Counted from the stretch's first letter, positions 10,740-20,321 are shown. The stretch is DNA of 64,000 nt from Polynucleobacter necessarius (GCF_900095215.1 NZ_LT606949.1:238283-302282), one strand, 5' to 3'. Translations and numbers: made by a program. Notes: generated by a model not told the origin, from the sequence alone.

Positions 10740-11594
10740 ATGAAGATATTAGTCTTAGGTGCATCTGGAATGCTTGGAAATGCCATGCTACGTTTTTTGA
10801 GTTCAGATAAGAATTTGAAGGTTTTTGGAACTGTGCGGTCTGTTGGCATCGCTCTCGTTGACTCTGAAAACCATGCCTACAAAATAGTAGACGGCGTTAA
10901 TGTAGAGAATCATGATGCATTAGTGAAAATTATGGCTGACATACGGCCGACCATTGTTATTAACTGTATTGGCCTGGTGAAACAGTTGCCGGATTCGGCC
11001 GATCCATTGCAGGCGATTCCGATCAACTCTATTTTGCCGCATAGGCTTGCTGCATTATGTGGCATTATTAATGCGAGGCTTATTCACTTTAGTACGGATT
11101 GTGTTTTTTCCGGTGAGGTTGGGGGGTATTTAGAGAGTGATGCACCCAATCCAACGGATTTATATGGGCGCTCAAAATTACTAGGAGAGGTTGATTACCC
11201 TAATGCAATTACTCTACGGACATCAATTATTGGTCATGAGTTAAGCGGTTCTCGAAGTTTGGTGAGCTGGTTTTTGTCTCAATCTGGTCGGGTTAATGGG
11301 TTTAGAAAAGCTATATATACTGGCCTTCCTACAGTAGAGCTTGCACGCATAGTTAGAGACTTTATTTTTCCTAGGCCAGAGCTTAGAGGTGTTTATCATA
11401 TAGCCTCTCAGCCTATTAGTAAATTTGAGTTATTAAATTTAATAGCGAAAATTTATTGCAAAGAAATTCATATTGATCCATCTGACGATTTTTCAATAGA
11501 CCGCTCCCTTAATGCATCCCGTTTTTATAATGCCACTGGTTATTCTGCGCCACCTTGGCCTGAGTTGATTGAGCGCATGCATCAGTTTTATTGA
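10740..11594 (+). CDS. RmlD-like NDP-4-keto-deoxysugar reductase
   Basis: A 284-residue extended SDR protein. The N-terminal GASGMLG is the NAD(P)-binding motif. FSTDCVFSG near residue 119 and YGRSKLLGE near 142 supply the catalytic Ser/Thr and YxxxK. It looks like dTDP-4-dehydrorhamnose reductase (RmlD), but no rmlABC genes are near. Instead an FnlA-like dehydratase follows 24 bp later and a non-hydrolysing 2-epimerase lies at 20.3 kb. That set matches the UDP-L-FucNAc/UDP-L-QuiNAc pathways, where this step reduces the 4-keto sugar. It lacks the C-terminal cupin domain of FnlB/WbjC and so resembles WbvR-type reductases, which favours L-QuiNAc (inference). Confidence 0.82.
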   Translation: MKILVLGASGMLGNAMLRFLSSDKNLKVFGTVRSVGIALVDSENHAYKIVDGVNVENHDALVKIMADIRPTIVINCIGLVKQLPDSADPLQAIPINSILPHRLAALCGIINARLIHFSTDCVFSGEVGGYLESDAPNPTDLYGRSKLLGEVDYPNAITLRTSIIGHELSGSRSLVSWFLSQSGRVNGFRKAIYTGLPTVELARIVRDFIFPRPELRGVYHIASQPISKFELLNLIAKIYCKEIHIDPSDDFSIDRSLNASRFYNATGYSAPPWPELIERMHQFY

Positions 11595-11618
11595 ACCATC
11601 TTTTTTTTGGAATGCACT

Positions 11619-12653
11619 ATGTTTACGGATCAAGTTCTTTTAATTACTGGCGGCACAGGATCTTTTGGTAATGCCGTCGTAAACCGTTTTCTAAATACGA
11701 AATTTAAAGAAATTCGTATTTTTAGTCGCGATGAAAAGAAGCAAGAGGATATGCGCTTAAGACTCAATCATCCTAAGCTCAAATTTTATATTGGAGATGT
11801 GCGCCAGTATGAAAGTATTTATGATGCAATGAAGGGCGTAACACACGTATTTCATGCTGCCGCTTTAAAGCAAGTTCCATCTTGCGAGTTCTATCCTCTT
11901 GAGGCTGTAAAAACAAATATTTTAGGCGCAGAAAATGTCATGAATGCGGCTATAGCAAGAGGGGTGAAGCGAGTAGTTTTGCTAAGTACCGATAAGGCGG
12001 TATACCCCATTAATGCTATGGGAATATCAAAGGCTATGATGGAAAAGCTAATGATGGCTAAGGCAAGAATGCAGGAAGAGGGTGAGACTGTGTTTTGTGC
12101 CACTAGGTATGGCAATGTAATGGCTTCAAGAGGTTCGGTGATCCCTTTATTTGTCGATCAAATTCTTGATGGAAATGAGATGACCATTACCGATCCAAAA
12201 ATGACGCGATTTCTGATGTCCTTAGAGGACTCAGTTGACTTAGTTTTATACGCATTTCAGCATGCTAAGCAAGGGGATATTTTTGTTCAAAAAGCTCCAG
12301 CATCTACGGTTGCTGTTCTTGCAGAAGCACTACAGCAGATATTTAGTCGAGAAATTCCAATAAAATTTATTGGAACAAGGCATGGTGAAAAATTATATGA
12401 GACCTTGGTGTCCCGGGAGGAAATGGTTAAGGCTATAGATAATGATCGGTATTTCCAGATTCCTGCGGATAATCGAGATCTCAACTATTCTCAGTACTTT
12501 GTTGAGGGGGATATTAAAGTCTCTAGCATTGAAGATTTCACTTCGCACAATGCACATCTTTTGGATGTAGAGGGCGTAAAAAAACTTCTATCAAGCTTGG
12601 ACTTTATAAGGAAAATCCAGGAGCCAAAGCAAAAACAAAAGGTGGATGCATGA
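11619..12653 (+). CDS. fnlA: UDP-GlcNAc 4,6-dehydratase / 5-epimerase, FnlA/CapE/WbjB type
   Basis: First enzyme of UDP-L-2-acetamido-2,6-dideoxyhexose synthesis, converting UDP-GlcNAc to the 4-keto-6-deoxy L-arabino sugar. GGTGSFGNAV is the nucleotide-binding motif; SRDEKKQ, HAAALKQVP and STDKAVYP are typical of the FlaA1/CapE branch. The catalytic region reads MGISKAMMEK, where Met replaces the usual SDR Tyr, as is normal in this branch. Start chosen at ATG 11619; the frame is open from TTG 11607. Its 3' end overlaps the next gene by 4 bp (ATGA), so the two are translationally coupled. About 345 residues, the expected length, with no damage. Confidence 0.88.
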   Translation: MFTDQVLLITGGTGSFGNAVVNRFLNTKFKEIRIFSRDEKKQEDMRLRLNHPKLKFYIGDVRQYESIYDAMKGVTHVFHAAALKQVPSCEFYPLEAVKTNILGAENVMNAAIARGVKRVVLLSTDKAVYPINAMGISKAMMEKLMMAKARMQEEGETVFCATRYGNVMASRGSVIPLFVDQILDGNEMTITDPKMTRFLMSLEDSVDLVLYAFQHAKQGDIFVQKAPASTVAVLAEALQQIFSREIPIKFIGTRHGEKLYETLVSREEMVKAIDNDRYFQIPADNRDLNYSQYFVEGDIKVSSIEDFTSHNAHLLDVEGVKKLLSSLDFIRKIQEPKQKQKVDA

Positions 12654-14272
12654 ACTCTCTACAGAATTTTATGTTTAATAATGGAGAGCGGTTAATCCCA
12701 TATATATCACATGATGAAAGTGAGCTAATAAGACACCGCAGTTCTTATGCTTTTTTTCATGCAGTCATACTTGCTGATCTACAAAGAATCAGAGGGATTA
12801 ATGCGGCGGATAAACCTATAACAATTGTTGATTTGGGGTTTGGCACTGGGTACGGATGTTCGTTGTTATCCAGTCTACCGTTTAGCAAAATTACTGGTGT
12901 AGATGTTGAGCATGATTGTCAAACTTTTGCGCAGCAGTACTATCGAAGAGCAAATGTAGATTATGTCATTGAAGATTTGGCAAAATTTATTCCGAAAATG
13001 AAGTTTTACGACTATGCCGTTTCGCGTGGCGTGCTCGAGCATGTTTCGGATGGCTTAAATTTGATCGGTGATATTAAATTTAATCGACGCGCGTTAATTG
13101 ATGTGCCTTTTGATGAGCCTTTGGGTAATGAGCACCATGTAATTACTGGAATTAAAGCGGCCGATTTTGCACATCTCGAAAATTGCGAAATTTTTTATGA
13201 AGATATTGAGGGCAACATTTACGACTCAAGCTCTCTCCCAAGCAATGTGAATATGATTATGGTGGTTCTTAGTGCCCCATCAGAGCCAAAAATAAGCTCA
13301 TTTATAAATTTCCCCATTAATGCAATAAAATCAAATGAATTAGAGTATTTGAATGCTGAGGGTTTGGTCGGTGGTTTAGTGAATTATTACCCTAATGCAG
13401 ATGCATTGAATCAGGCTATCGTAAATTACATTAGGTACGTGGATGTAGTTTTGGATGTGGGTTGCGGCATTGTGCCAATGGCCTATTTTCGACCAAAAAT
13501 TCATTTAATGGTTGAGCCATGGCAAGAGTACGTTGATATTCTTGTACAGAGGTATTCGAAAGATAAGAGTGTTTTCATTCTTCGACAAAATGCTCTTGAG
13601 GCTTTACGTGGGCTGGCTGATAATTCCGTTGACTCAATTTTTTTGCTTGATGTCATTGAGCATATGGAAAAGGACGAAGGTTTGTCCCTGATTGAAGAAA
13701 TGGAGCGGGTAGCAAGAGAGCAAATTATTGTTTTTACTCCCCTTGGATTTATGCCGCAACACATAGAGCAAGGCGGAAAGGATGCATGGGGTCTTTCGGG
13801 TGCGAGCGTTCAGGAGCATCGCTCGGGCTGGTTTCCGAGTGATTTTCCTGTCGCCTGGAATTTTTTTGTCTGTAATGAATACCACTTAACAGATTCAGAT
13901 GGACGTGCCTTTGCTGAACCTTACGGCGCATTCTTTGCAGTTCGAAACTACGAGCATAAGACATTTGTAACTGCGGTAGATATGGTGGATATTCGCAGGC
14001 CACTTCCATCAGAAATTGAATCAGAGCGGTTATCTGTGGAATTAAATGAGACTCGAGTAAGGGGTCTGCAAATTGAGGCTGAAAAAAAACATCTGATTAG
14101 CACAATTGAGGCTGAAAAAAAACATCTGATTAGCACTCTAGATGATTTGTATGCTCAGCTAAAAGTATCGAATAGTGATTTTCAGTCTCTATATGAGACT
14201 TACGAAAATATTATTAAATATAGGCTGGTTCGGGCGGCTCTAAAGGTGTCTAAATTAATACATAAAGCTTAA
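12650..14272 (+). CDS. Two-domain SAM methyltransferase with coiled-coil tail
   Basis: A 540-residue protein holding two class I methyltransferase domains in tandem. The first has VDLGFGTGYG near residue 61 and VDVEHD near 83; the second has LDVGCGIVPMAYF near 270 and LLDVIEHMEKDEG near 330. The last 75 residues form a charged, probably coiled-coil tail that contains an exact 11-residue duplication (14072-14137). The first domain has a weaker motif I and may be structural. Such proteins in polysaccharide clusters methylate sugars or cap chain ends and couple to export through coiled coils. Since the Wzt/Wzm exporter lies just downstream, a chain-terminating role is plausible but unproven. Confidence 0.7.
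   Translation: MNSLQNFMFNNGERLIPYISHDESELIRHRSSYAFFHAVILADLQRIRGINAADKPITIVDLGFGTGYGCSLLSSLPFSKITGVDVEHDCQTFAQQYYRRANVDYVIEDLAKFIPKMKFYDYAVSRGVLEHVSDGLNLIGDIKFNRRALIDVPFDEPLGNEHHVITGIKAADFAHLENCEIFYEDIEGNIYDSSSLPSNVNMIMVVLSAPSEPKISSFINFPINAIKSNELEYLNAEGLVGGLVNYYPNADALNQAIVNYIRYVDVVLDVGCGIVPMAYFRPKIHLMVEPWQEYVDILVQRYSKDKSVFILRQNALEALRGLADNSVDSIFLLDVIEHMEKDEGLSLIEEMERVAREQIIVFTPLGFMPQHIEQGGKDAWGLSGASVQEHRSGWFPSDFPVAWNFFVCNEYHLTDSDGRAFAEPYGAFFAVRNYEHKTFVTAVDMVDIRRPLPSEIESERLSVELNETRVRGLQIEAEKKHLISTIEAEKKHLISTLDDLYAQLKVSNSDFQSLYETYENIIKYRLVRAALKVSKLIHKA
14072..14137 (+). repeat. 33-bp tandem duplication inside the methyltransferase gene
   Basis: Two adjacent 33-bp copies (14072-14104 and 14105-14137) differ only at the last base. 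Each encodes the same 11 residues, IEAEKKHLIST. The unit is a whole number of codons and 11 residues equals three turns of a coiled-coil helix, so the duplication lengthens the helix without a frameshift. Near-identity at the DNA level points to a recent event, and each copy also contains a run of eight A. Confidence 0.95.
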
Positions 14273-15495
14273 TGGCAAATTTAAATATTTTTAACATTAA
14301 TGGCTATGAATCACCAGGTAGAAGATTCAATGGGATTTCAATTACCGAGTTATTGTCAAGATATGGGATTAACGCTTCACATTTTGTTTGGGAAAAGGAT
14401 ACAAATGATGACATGATTCTCACATGTGAGGGTAAGTACGTAAGACGCGTAAATGAATTTATTAGAAGAGTAGAGGATAGGTTATCCCTTCAGTCGGTAT
14501 TATACCCCAACGCACGAAAAATCATGAAGATGCCTGCATTTGAAAATGCTGATGTACTGCATTTGCATATAATTCATTCGGGGTATTTGAGTTTTGGCGA
14601 CCTTCCGGTACTCACCAATGCAAAGCCCACTGTTTGGACTTTGCATGATCCTTGGGCGATGACTGGGCATTGTGTCTATCCAATCTCCTGCAATAGATGG
14701 CTTAACGAGTGTGGTCAATGCCCCGATCTAAACGCGCATTTTCCACTACGTTTTGATACAACTAATTTCTTATTTCACTACAAAAGAAAAGCGTATAAAA
14801 AATCTAACTTCGATCTTATTGTTGCCTCTAGTTGGATGGAGGACATGGTTTCTCGCTCACCAATGTTTGAGCATGCAAGGGTCCACAAGATTCCATTTGG
14901 GATAGATCTCGATTTCTTTTCTGATAAAGCCGCACCGGATGCAAGGGCCCGGTTTGGAATTCCGGATGATGCCTTGGTGATTTGTTTTAGAGCAGTTAAT
15001 AATTCATTTAAAGGTTTGCCATTTATACTTGAGGCATTAAGAAGAATAAAATCTTCAAAACGAATATGCCTTCTAACTTTTAACACTGCGGGACTTTTAG
15101 AGGAGTTTCGCAACACATTCCAGATAGTTGAATTAGGATGGACAAACGATGAGCAGCTGACACGAGATGCATTTGTAGCATCTGATATTTTTTTAATGCC
15201 TTCTACTGCAGAGGCTTTTGGAGTAATGGCGATAGAAGCTTTGGCGTGTTCAAAACCATTGATTGTATTTGAGGGGACAGCCCTCCCAGAAGTGGTATTT
15301 TCTCCTGATGTTGGTATTGCAGTCCCAATGAGGGATGCAGTTAGTCTATTTGATTCGCTGCAAAGATTAATTGAGAATTCTGAGGAAAGAGCTTTTCGTG
15401 GGAAGCTGGGCAGGAAAGTCGCTGAAAAATATTACGGCCAAGATTTGTTTGCTGCTAGATTAAGTGAGGTATATAAGATGGTAGCTCAATCATGA
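14272..15495 (+). CDS. GT4 glycosyltransferase
   Basis: A 407-residue GT-B glycosyltransferase of family 4. The N-terminal acceptor domain includes WTLHDPWAMTGHC and a Cys-rich CNRWLNECGQCPDL stretch that is common in one GT4 subgroup. The C-terminal donor domain carries KIPFGIDLDFF, FKGLPFILEAL and the E-x7-E region AEAFGVMAIEALACSKP near residue 315. It starts on the A of the preceding stop codon and overlaps the next gene by 4 bp, so it belongs to one tightly coupled operon. Cytoplasmic or membrane-bound, it adds one sugar to the undecaprenyl-linked O-antigen; donor unknown. No lesion. Confidence 0.85.
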   Translation: MANLNIFNINGYESPGRRFNGISITELLSRYGINASHFVWEKDTNDDMILTCEGKYVRRVNEFIRRVEDRLSLQSVLYPNARKIMKMPAFENADVLHLHIIHSGYLSFGDLPVLTNAKPTVWTLHDPWAMTGHCVYPISCNRWLNECGQCPDLNAHFPLRFDTTNFLFHYKRKAYKKSNFDLIVASSWMEDMVSRSPMFEHARVHKIPFGIDLDFFSDKAAPDARARFGIPDDALVICFRAVNNSFKGLPFILEALRRIKSSKRICLLTFNTAGLLEEFRNTFQIVELGWTNDEQLTRDAFVASDIFLMPSTAEAFGVMAIEALACSKPLIVFEGTALPEVVFSPDVGIAVPMRDAVSLFDSLQRLIENSEERAFRGKLGRKVAEKYYGQDLFAARLSEVYKMVAQS

Positions 15496-16697
15496 AGATC
15501 CTTTTGGTGACAGATATACCCCCCTGCAAAAATTTTACCGCAGGTTTGGTGTTAGACAGGCTTGTAAGTTTCCTGCCCAAGAAAAAAATTGCAATTTGTG
15601 CAGTCATAAATTCAACTCTACATCCAGAAATTCCGATTGAATTAAATGATATTCCTAAACTCATTTTAGTAAAACCTAAGGAGAGTGGTTTTTCTGGCTT
15701 AGCATTTGGGCTTCATAGACCATTGAATATTTTGAATGAGGTTTTAAGGGGGGTTAGGGTTAGATTTCTTATTCTCCCAAAAATTATTGCATTTGCTCGA
15801 GCCCAGAAAATTGAAGCAATTTGGATCGTGCTGCAAGGGCAAACAATGGTTCGTATCGCCAATCCGCTGGCAAATAAACTTTCTTTACCTATGTTTACTC
15901 AGGTATGGGATCCACTGGGATGGTGGTTGAGAGAAAATTTTGTGACGGGCTTAATGGAGCGACATTTTCTCTCTCTCTACGCAAAGGCCATAAGGTCTAG
16001 CAGATGCTGTGCCACTGCTTCATTGGCCATGTCTGAATTATATTCATCGGAGTATCTGGTTGGAACTCAAGCAGTGATAGCGGGCCTTCCCGCGCGATAT
16101 TCTCAGGGCTCACAATTTACATTAAATGGTAATGCTAAGTTTCTTATAGGTATGGCAGGCCAATTCTATTCAACTGAAGAGTGGAATAGTCTGATAGCAG
16201 CGCTAGACGCTGCGAATTGGGTAATTTCAGGGAAAGAGATATGGGTAAGGGTGCTTGGGCCTGGTTTTCAGTCTTTTACGCAATCCCCTAAAAATATTGA
16301 ATATTTGGGTTGGAGATCACAGATTGAGACGGTTAAATCCCTAAGAGACTGCGATTTGCTTTATATCCCCTATTGGTTTTCGGATAAATTTAAGGAGGAG
16401 GCTAAGAATAGCTTCCCATCAAAATTAGTTACTTACCTTTGTGCAGGAAGGGCTGTTTTTTGCCATGCCCCTATTTATGCTTCGCCCTCTATTTACCTTT
16501 CGGAAAATGAGGCCGGTTACTTATGCCATTCTCTGGACCCAAAAGAAATAATAAGAAAAATTGCGGGGGTTATTGAGGATCCAGATCGTTATGCAAAAAT
16601 CTCTGAGAATGGATCTACTTGTTTTCATAGAGACTTTACATTGGAGAGCATGAAAAAATCTTTCAATGATTTTTTAGGTATCAAGGAATTAAATTAA
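15492..16697 (+). CDS. Glycosyltransferase, GT-B fold (GT4-like)
   Basis: 401 residues beginning MKILLVTDIPPCKNFTAG, the usual first strand and loop of GT-B enzymes. Further features are VWDPLGWWL near residue 140 and, in the C-terminal half, a conserved region PSKLVTYLCAGRAVFCHAP, which corresponds to the donor-binding helix although the E-x7-E pattern is weak. It overlaps the genes on both sides (4 bp before, next start immediately after), and the following genes are the Wzm/Wzt exporter. It probably contributes one linkage of the exported glycan. Family assignment is weaker than for its neighbour. Confidence 0.68.
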   Translation: MKILLVTDIPPCKNFTAGLVLDRLVSFLPKKKIAICAVINSTLHPEIPIELNDIPKLILVKPKESGFSGLAFGLHRPLNILNEVLRGVRVRFLILPKIIAFARAQKIEAIWIVLQGQTMVRIANPLANKLSLPMFTQVWDPLGWWLRENFVTGLMERHFLSLYAKAIRSSRCCATASLAMSELYSSEYLVGTQAVIAGLPARYSQGSQFTLNGNAKFLIGMAGQFYSTEEWNSLIAALDAANWVISGKEIWVRVLGPGFQSFTQSPKNIEYLGWRSQIETVKSLRDCDLLYIPYWFSDKFKEEAKNSFPSKLVTYLCAGRAVFCHAPIYASPSIYLSENEAGYLCHSLDPKEIIRKIAGVIEDPDRYAKISENGSTCFHRDFTLESMKKSFNDFLGIKELN

Positions 16698-17504
16698 ATG
16701 GGCAAATATTACCCAAGGCCACTTTGGATTGGAGGAAATTATTTTGACCTTATTTGTCAATTAATTAAAAGAGATATTGAAGCCAAATACCGAGGGAGCT
16801 TATTTGGTATTTTGTGGTCCCTCCTGAACCCATTCCTATATCTTGGGGTATATTTTTTAATATTTAAATATTTTTTACCATCGAGATCGTCAAATCAAGA
16901 AAGTAATGCCACCTTTATATTATCTCTATTTTTAGGTTTGATCATATTTAATTTTTTCTCAGACTGCATAAATCGCTCGCCTAGCTTAATAACTTCTAAT
17001 CCAAATTATGTGAAAAAAGTAGTATTCCCATTGGAGTTATTGGTTTTTGTCTCTATTGGCTCGGCATTTTATAATTTGATTATTGGTTTTATTGCTTGGT
17101 TTGTAATGTATTTTTATATTTATGGCCAATTTAACTGGGTAATGGTATTGGCACCGATATTTGTATTGCCCCTCGGCCTTTTTGTACTCGGATTTTCATG
17201 GTTTTTGAGTGCGCTAGGGGTATATATACGGGATATTATTCAACTAATGCCTCCACTAACCCAATTACTCATGTTTTTATCCCCCATTTTCTACGACCTT
17301 AGTCAAGCGCCAAAATGGGCAAGACAGTTGATTCTATTCAATCCTTTGTCGTTTGTAATAGAGCAAGAAAGGTTGGTGTTAATTGGAGGCATTTCGCCAG
17401 ATATTTTGGGCTTCACACTCTATATTTTTATAGGCTTAATTATTGCTTCAGTAGGGCTGTGGTTTTTTAAAGTTTCCAGGCCTGGATTTGCGGATGTTTT
17501 ATGA
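16698..17504 (+). CDS. wzm: O-antigen ABC transporter permease (Wzm)
   Basis: A 268-residue inner-membrane protein with about six hydrophobic segments, of the ABC-2 polysaccharide exporter type. The N-terminal amphipathic stretch LIKRDIEAKYRGSLFGILWSLLNPF is the family hallmark, and NPNYVKKVVFPLE follows in the first cytoplasmic loop. It pairs with the ATPase encoded next, with which it overlaps by 4 bp. Together they export a complete undecaprenyl-linked polysaccharide across the inner membrane, so this cluster does not need a Wzx/Wzy system. Length and frame are normal. Confidence 0.92.
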   Translation: MGKYYPRPLWIGGNYFDLICQLIKRDIEAKYRGSLFGILWSLLNPFLYLGVYFLIFKYFLPSRSSNQESNATFILSLFLGLIIFNFFSDCINRSPSLITSNPNYVKKVVFPLELLVFVSIGSAFYNLIIGFIAWFVMYFYIYGQFNWVMVLAPIFVLPLGLFVLGFSWFLSALGVYIRDIIQLMPPLTQLLMFLSPIFYDLSQAPKWARQLILFNPLSFVIEQERLVLIGGISPDILGFTLYIFIGLIIASVGLWFFKVSRPGFADVL

Positions 17505-18895
17505 CAGAATTAGACAGCTCATTAGGCGCGCCTATGGCGGCAATTACGGTCTCAAATTTGGGAAAGGCTTACCAAATTTACGATGATTCCAAAGATAGAT
17601 TAAAGCAAATATTATTGGGGTGGAGGAAATCGTATTCTCGCGAATTTTGGGCGCTGCAGAATATAACATTTGAGGTAAAAAAAGGTGGCTCGCTTGGTAT
17701 TATTGGTAAGAATGGAGCAGGCAAAAGTACTTTGTTGCAGCTGCTTACGGGGACTTTGAGGCCCACATCTGGTTCAGTAATTACCGCTGGAAGGGTTGCT
17801 GCAGTTCTTGAACTTGGCGCAGGATTTAATCCTGAGTTTACTGGTAGTGAGAATATATATTTATATGCTAGTTTATTTGGACTCAAGAAGATTGAGATTG
17901 ATTCCAAATTTAAAGAGATTTTAGATTTTTCAGAATTGCATGAATTTATTAACCAGCCTGTGAGAGTTTATTCAAGTGGAATGCAGGCAAGACTAGCGTT
18001 TTCAGTTATAGCTCATGTTGATGCAGACATTCTTATAGTTGACGAGGCGCTTTCTGTTGGGGATGCATTTTTTGCTCAAAAATGCATGAGATTTTTGCGA
18101 AACTTTAAGAAGGTTGGTACTGTAATATTTGTTAGTCATGATATTGCGGCTATTACATCTTATTGTGATGAGGTAATTTGGTTGGATGGTGGCAGGAAAT
18201 ATAAATCTGGGCCGGCTAAAGAGGTGTGTGAGGAATATTTTTCATCCTTGTATATGCAGGATGAAGATTCTTTTCGTGATGAACAAGCTCTAATTTTTTC
18301 TACTAAAGATGATGAAATAGCAGATGAAGGGCCTCGGAAGAATTTATCCCATGCTAAATTATCGGATCCTGGACTGCAGAATATTGAGTCATTTGGATTC
18401 AATTTTGATGCAATGTCTTTTGGCAGGGGTGATGCAAAAATAACTCAAGTTGACTGGGTGGGTAGCGACGAACTCCCTTTATTAACATGTGAGGGCGGAA
18501 AAGAAATTATCGTCAGAATAAATGCGACGATGATAAGAGATGTTGTATCGCCAATTATTGGCTTCACTATTAAGGATAGATTAGGGCAGCACCTTATAGG
18601 TGGAAATACCTACCATAGCTATAAAAATACCCCTCTATATTTTGAAGCCGGAGCGCTTTTGGAGGCTGAATTCCATTTTAAATTACCAATATTAGCAATA
18701 GGTGAGTATTCATTATCAGCGGCAATAGCAAGTGGAACTTTGGCTGATCATACCCAATTGGATTGGATTCACGATGCAATTATCTTTCACGTTAATGCAT
18801 CTTCAATAGAGGGGGTATTGGTCGGAATGCCAATAGATAGAATTGGGCTTCGTCGAATATTATCGAGTGAAGGTGCCACTCTTTTGGAAGGCTGA
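17501..18895 (+). CDS. wzt: O-antigen ABC transporter ATPase with glycan-binding domain (Wzt)
   Basis: 464 residues in two parts. Residues 1-250 are an ABC ATPase: Walker A GKNGAGKS at 69-76, signature YSSGMQARL near 159, Walker B ILIVDEAL near 180, and the switch His in FVSHD. Residues about 270-464 form a C-terminal beta-sandwich domain like that of Wzt proteins which bind a modified non-reducing end of the polysaccharide before export. This implies the chain is capped, perhaps by one of the methyltransferases nearby (inference). The start overlaps wzm by 4 bp. All nucleotide-binding motifs are intact, in contrast to LivF at 52.3 kb. Confidence 0.93.
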   Translation: MTELDSSLGAPMAAITVSNLGKAYQIYDDSKDRLKQILLGWRKSYSREFWALQNITFEVKKGGSLGIIGKNGAGKSTLLQLLTGTLRPTSGSVITAGRVAAVLELGAGFNPEFTGSENIYLYASLFGLKKIEIDSKFKEILDFSELHEFINQPVRVYSSGMQARLAFSVIAHVDADILIVDEALSVGDAFFAQKCMRFLRNFKKVGTVIFVSHDIAAITSYCDEVIWLDGGRKYKSGPAKEVCEEYFSSLYMQDEDSFRDEQALIFSTKDDEIADEGPRKNLSHAKLSDPGLQNIESFGFNFDAMSFGRGDAKITQVDWVGSDELPLLTCEGGKEIIVRINATMIRDVVSPIIGFTIKDRLGQHLIGGNTYHSYKNTPLYFEAGALLEAEFHFKLPILAIGEYSLSAAIASGTLADHTQLDWIHDAIIFHVNASSIEGVLVGMPIDRIGLRRILSSEGATLLEG

Positions 18896-18958
18896 TTCAT
18901 TAATTTTAATTTATAAAATATACTAGCATTTATTTGAATTTAAACAATTAAAAAGAAT

Positions 18959-20248
18959 GTGACGAAAATGTCTAATAAAGATGGTGAACACAAATATAAA
19001 TGTGCATTTTGTAGTAGCAAATCCCTTACAGAGGTTCTGGATCTTGGGGAGGTTGCTCTGGCGGGTGGATTTTTGAGTTTAGACCAATTTGCAGGGGAGC
19101 CAAAGTTTCCGTTGAGAGTCTATTTTTGTAATGATTGCCTAGCTGTTCAAGTCATTGATATTATCGACCCGCAATTAATGTTTGGAAATTACTTTTATTT
19201 TTCCTCTCAAATTAAGACCTTGCGAAATCATTTTGAAGATTATGCTACAGAGGTAGTTTCTCGATTTCTTGAGCCTAGGAAGTCGACTGTATTGGAATTT
19301 GGGTGCAATGATGGGGTCTTGTTACGACCACTTGCCGATCAAGGCATTCGCACTTTGATAGGGGTAGACCCCGCATCTAATATCATTTCAACTATCAATG
19401 ATGAGCGCATAAATGTCGTTAATGATTATTTTACCGAGGCAACATCTAATTCGGTGATAGAGCGTTTTGGCAAGGTAGATATGGTTGTTGCTAATAATGT
19501 TTATGCACATATTCCGGATATTTGTGGCGTAACTAGAGCTGTTAAGAATGTTTTATCGGACGACGGGGTATTTATATTTGAGGTGCATTATTTAGGTAAG
19601 ATCATTCAAGGGATGCAATATGACATGATTTACCATGAACATCTGTACTACTATTCCCTTATTGCCTTGGAAAATCATTTTAAAAAACATGGAATGGTAG
19701 TATTCGACATTAAAGCTGTTCCCATACATGGCGGGTCTATGCGCTACTATGTATGTAAAAAGGATGCTACCCATGCAAACAATATTTCTACGCGTGTTGA
19801 TCTGTTGAGAAATGAAGAGCTCCAGCTTGGATATGACAAGCCAGAAACGTATAGAGATTTTGCAAGTAAGGTGAGAGATAGTCGAGAGAGGTTGATGAAT
19901 GTTCTCGTTGCCCTGAAGGCTAAAGGGCGTACTGTAGCCGGTTACGGCGCGTCTGGAAGGGCCAATACTATCATCCAGTATTGTGGAATTGATAATAGTC
20001 ATGTGGAATACATGATTGACGATGCTCCAGCGAAAACTGGCTTTTATACTCCGGGCTCTCACCTTGAGATTTACTCAAATGAAGTGTTGAAGGTAAGGCA
20101 GCCAGACTATCTTCTTATTTTTGCATGGAGCTTTATCAATGAAATTGCTGCGAAATGTGAGGGCTATATGGATAACGGTGGAAAGCTGTTAATTCCATTG
20201 CCTGAGGTCAGGATTATGATGACCCCGTATAGCGAAGATATTCTTTAG
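18959..20248 (+). CDS. Sugar C-methyltransferase-like protein with zinc-binding N-terminus
   Basis: A 429-residue class I methyltransferase of the group with an N-terminal zinc-binding domain (CAFC near residue 15 and CNDC near 60), a central SAM domain (LEFGCNDGVLLRPL near 112, GVDPASN) and a C-terminal C-methyltransferase domain (VAGYGASGRANT near 325). Relatives methylate carbon atoms of NDP-sugars, making branched deoxysugars, or act on related metabolites. HEHLYYYSL fits the family's central region. Start GTG 18959, with ATG 18968 as an alternative. It follows wzt after 63 bp and precedes the 2-epimerase, so a branched sugar in the O-antigen is possible. Confidence 0.78.
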   Translation: MTKMSNKDGEHKYKCAFCSSKSLTEVLDLGEVALAGGFLSLDQFAGEPKFPLRVYFCNDCLAVQVIDIIDPQLMFGNYFYFSSQIKTLRNHFEDYATEVVSRFLEPRKSTVLEFGCNDGVLLRPLADQGIRTLIGVDPASNIISTINDERINVVNDYFTEATSNSVIERFGKVDMVVANNVYAHIPDICGVTRAVKNVLSDDGVFIFEVHYLGKIIQGMQYDMIYHEHLYYYSLIALENHFKKHGMVVFDIKAVPIHGGSMRYYVCKKDATHANNISTRVDLLRNEELQLGYDKPETYRDFASKVRDSRERLMNVLVALKAKGRTVAGYGASGRANTIIQYCGIDNSHVEYMIDDAPAKTGFYTPGSHLEIYSNEVLKVRQPDYLLIFAWSFINEIAAKCEGYMDNGGKLLIPLPEVRIMMTPYSEDIL

Positions 20249-20321
20249 AAGCTAATTTAGCTTGAATTATTAGCGCAGAAAAATTTTGTAATTATTTGAT
20301 TATTTTTTAATAAGGCATGTT

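Noticed and set aside
13501..14136. Several minus-strand frames of 60-90 codons in the methyltransferase gene
   Set aside because: Shadows of the plus-strand coding sequence; they overlap each other and show no domain.
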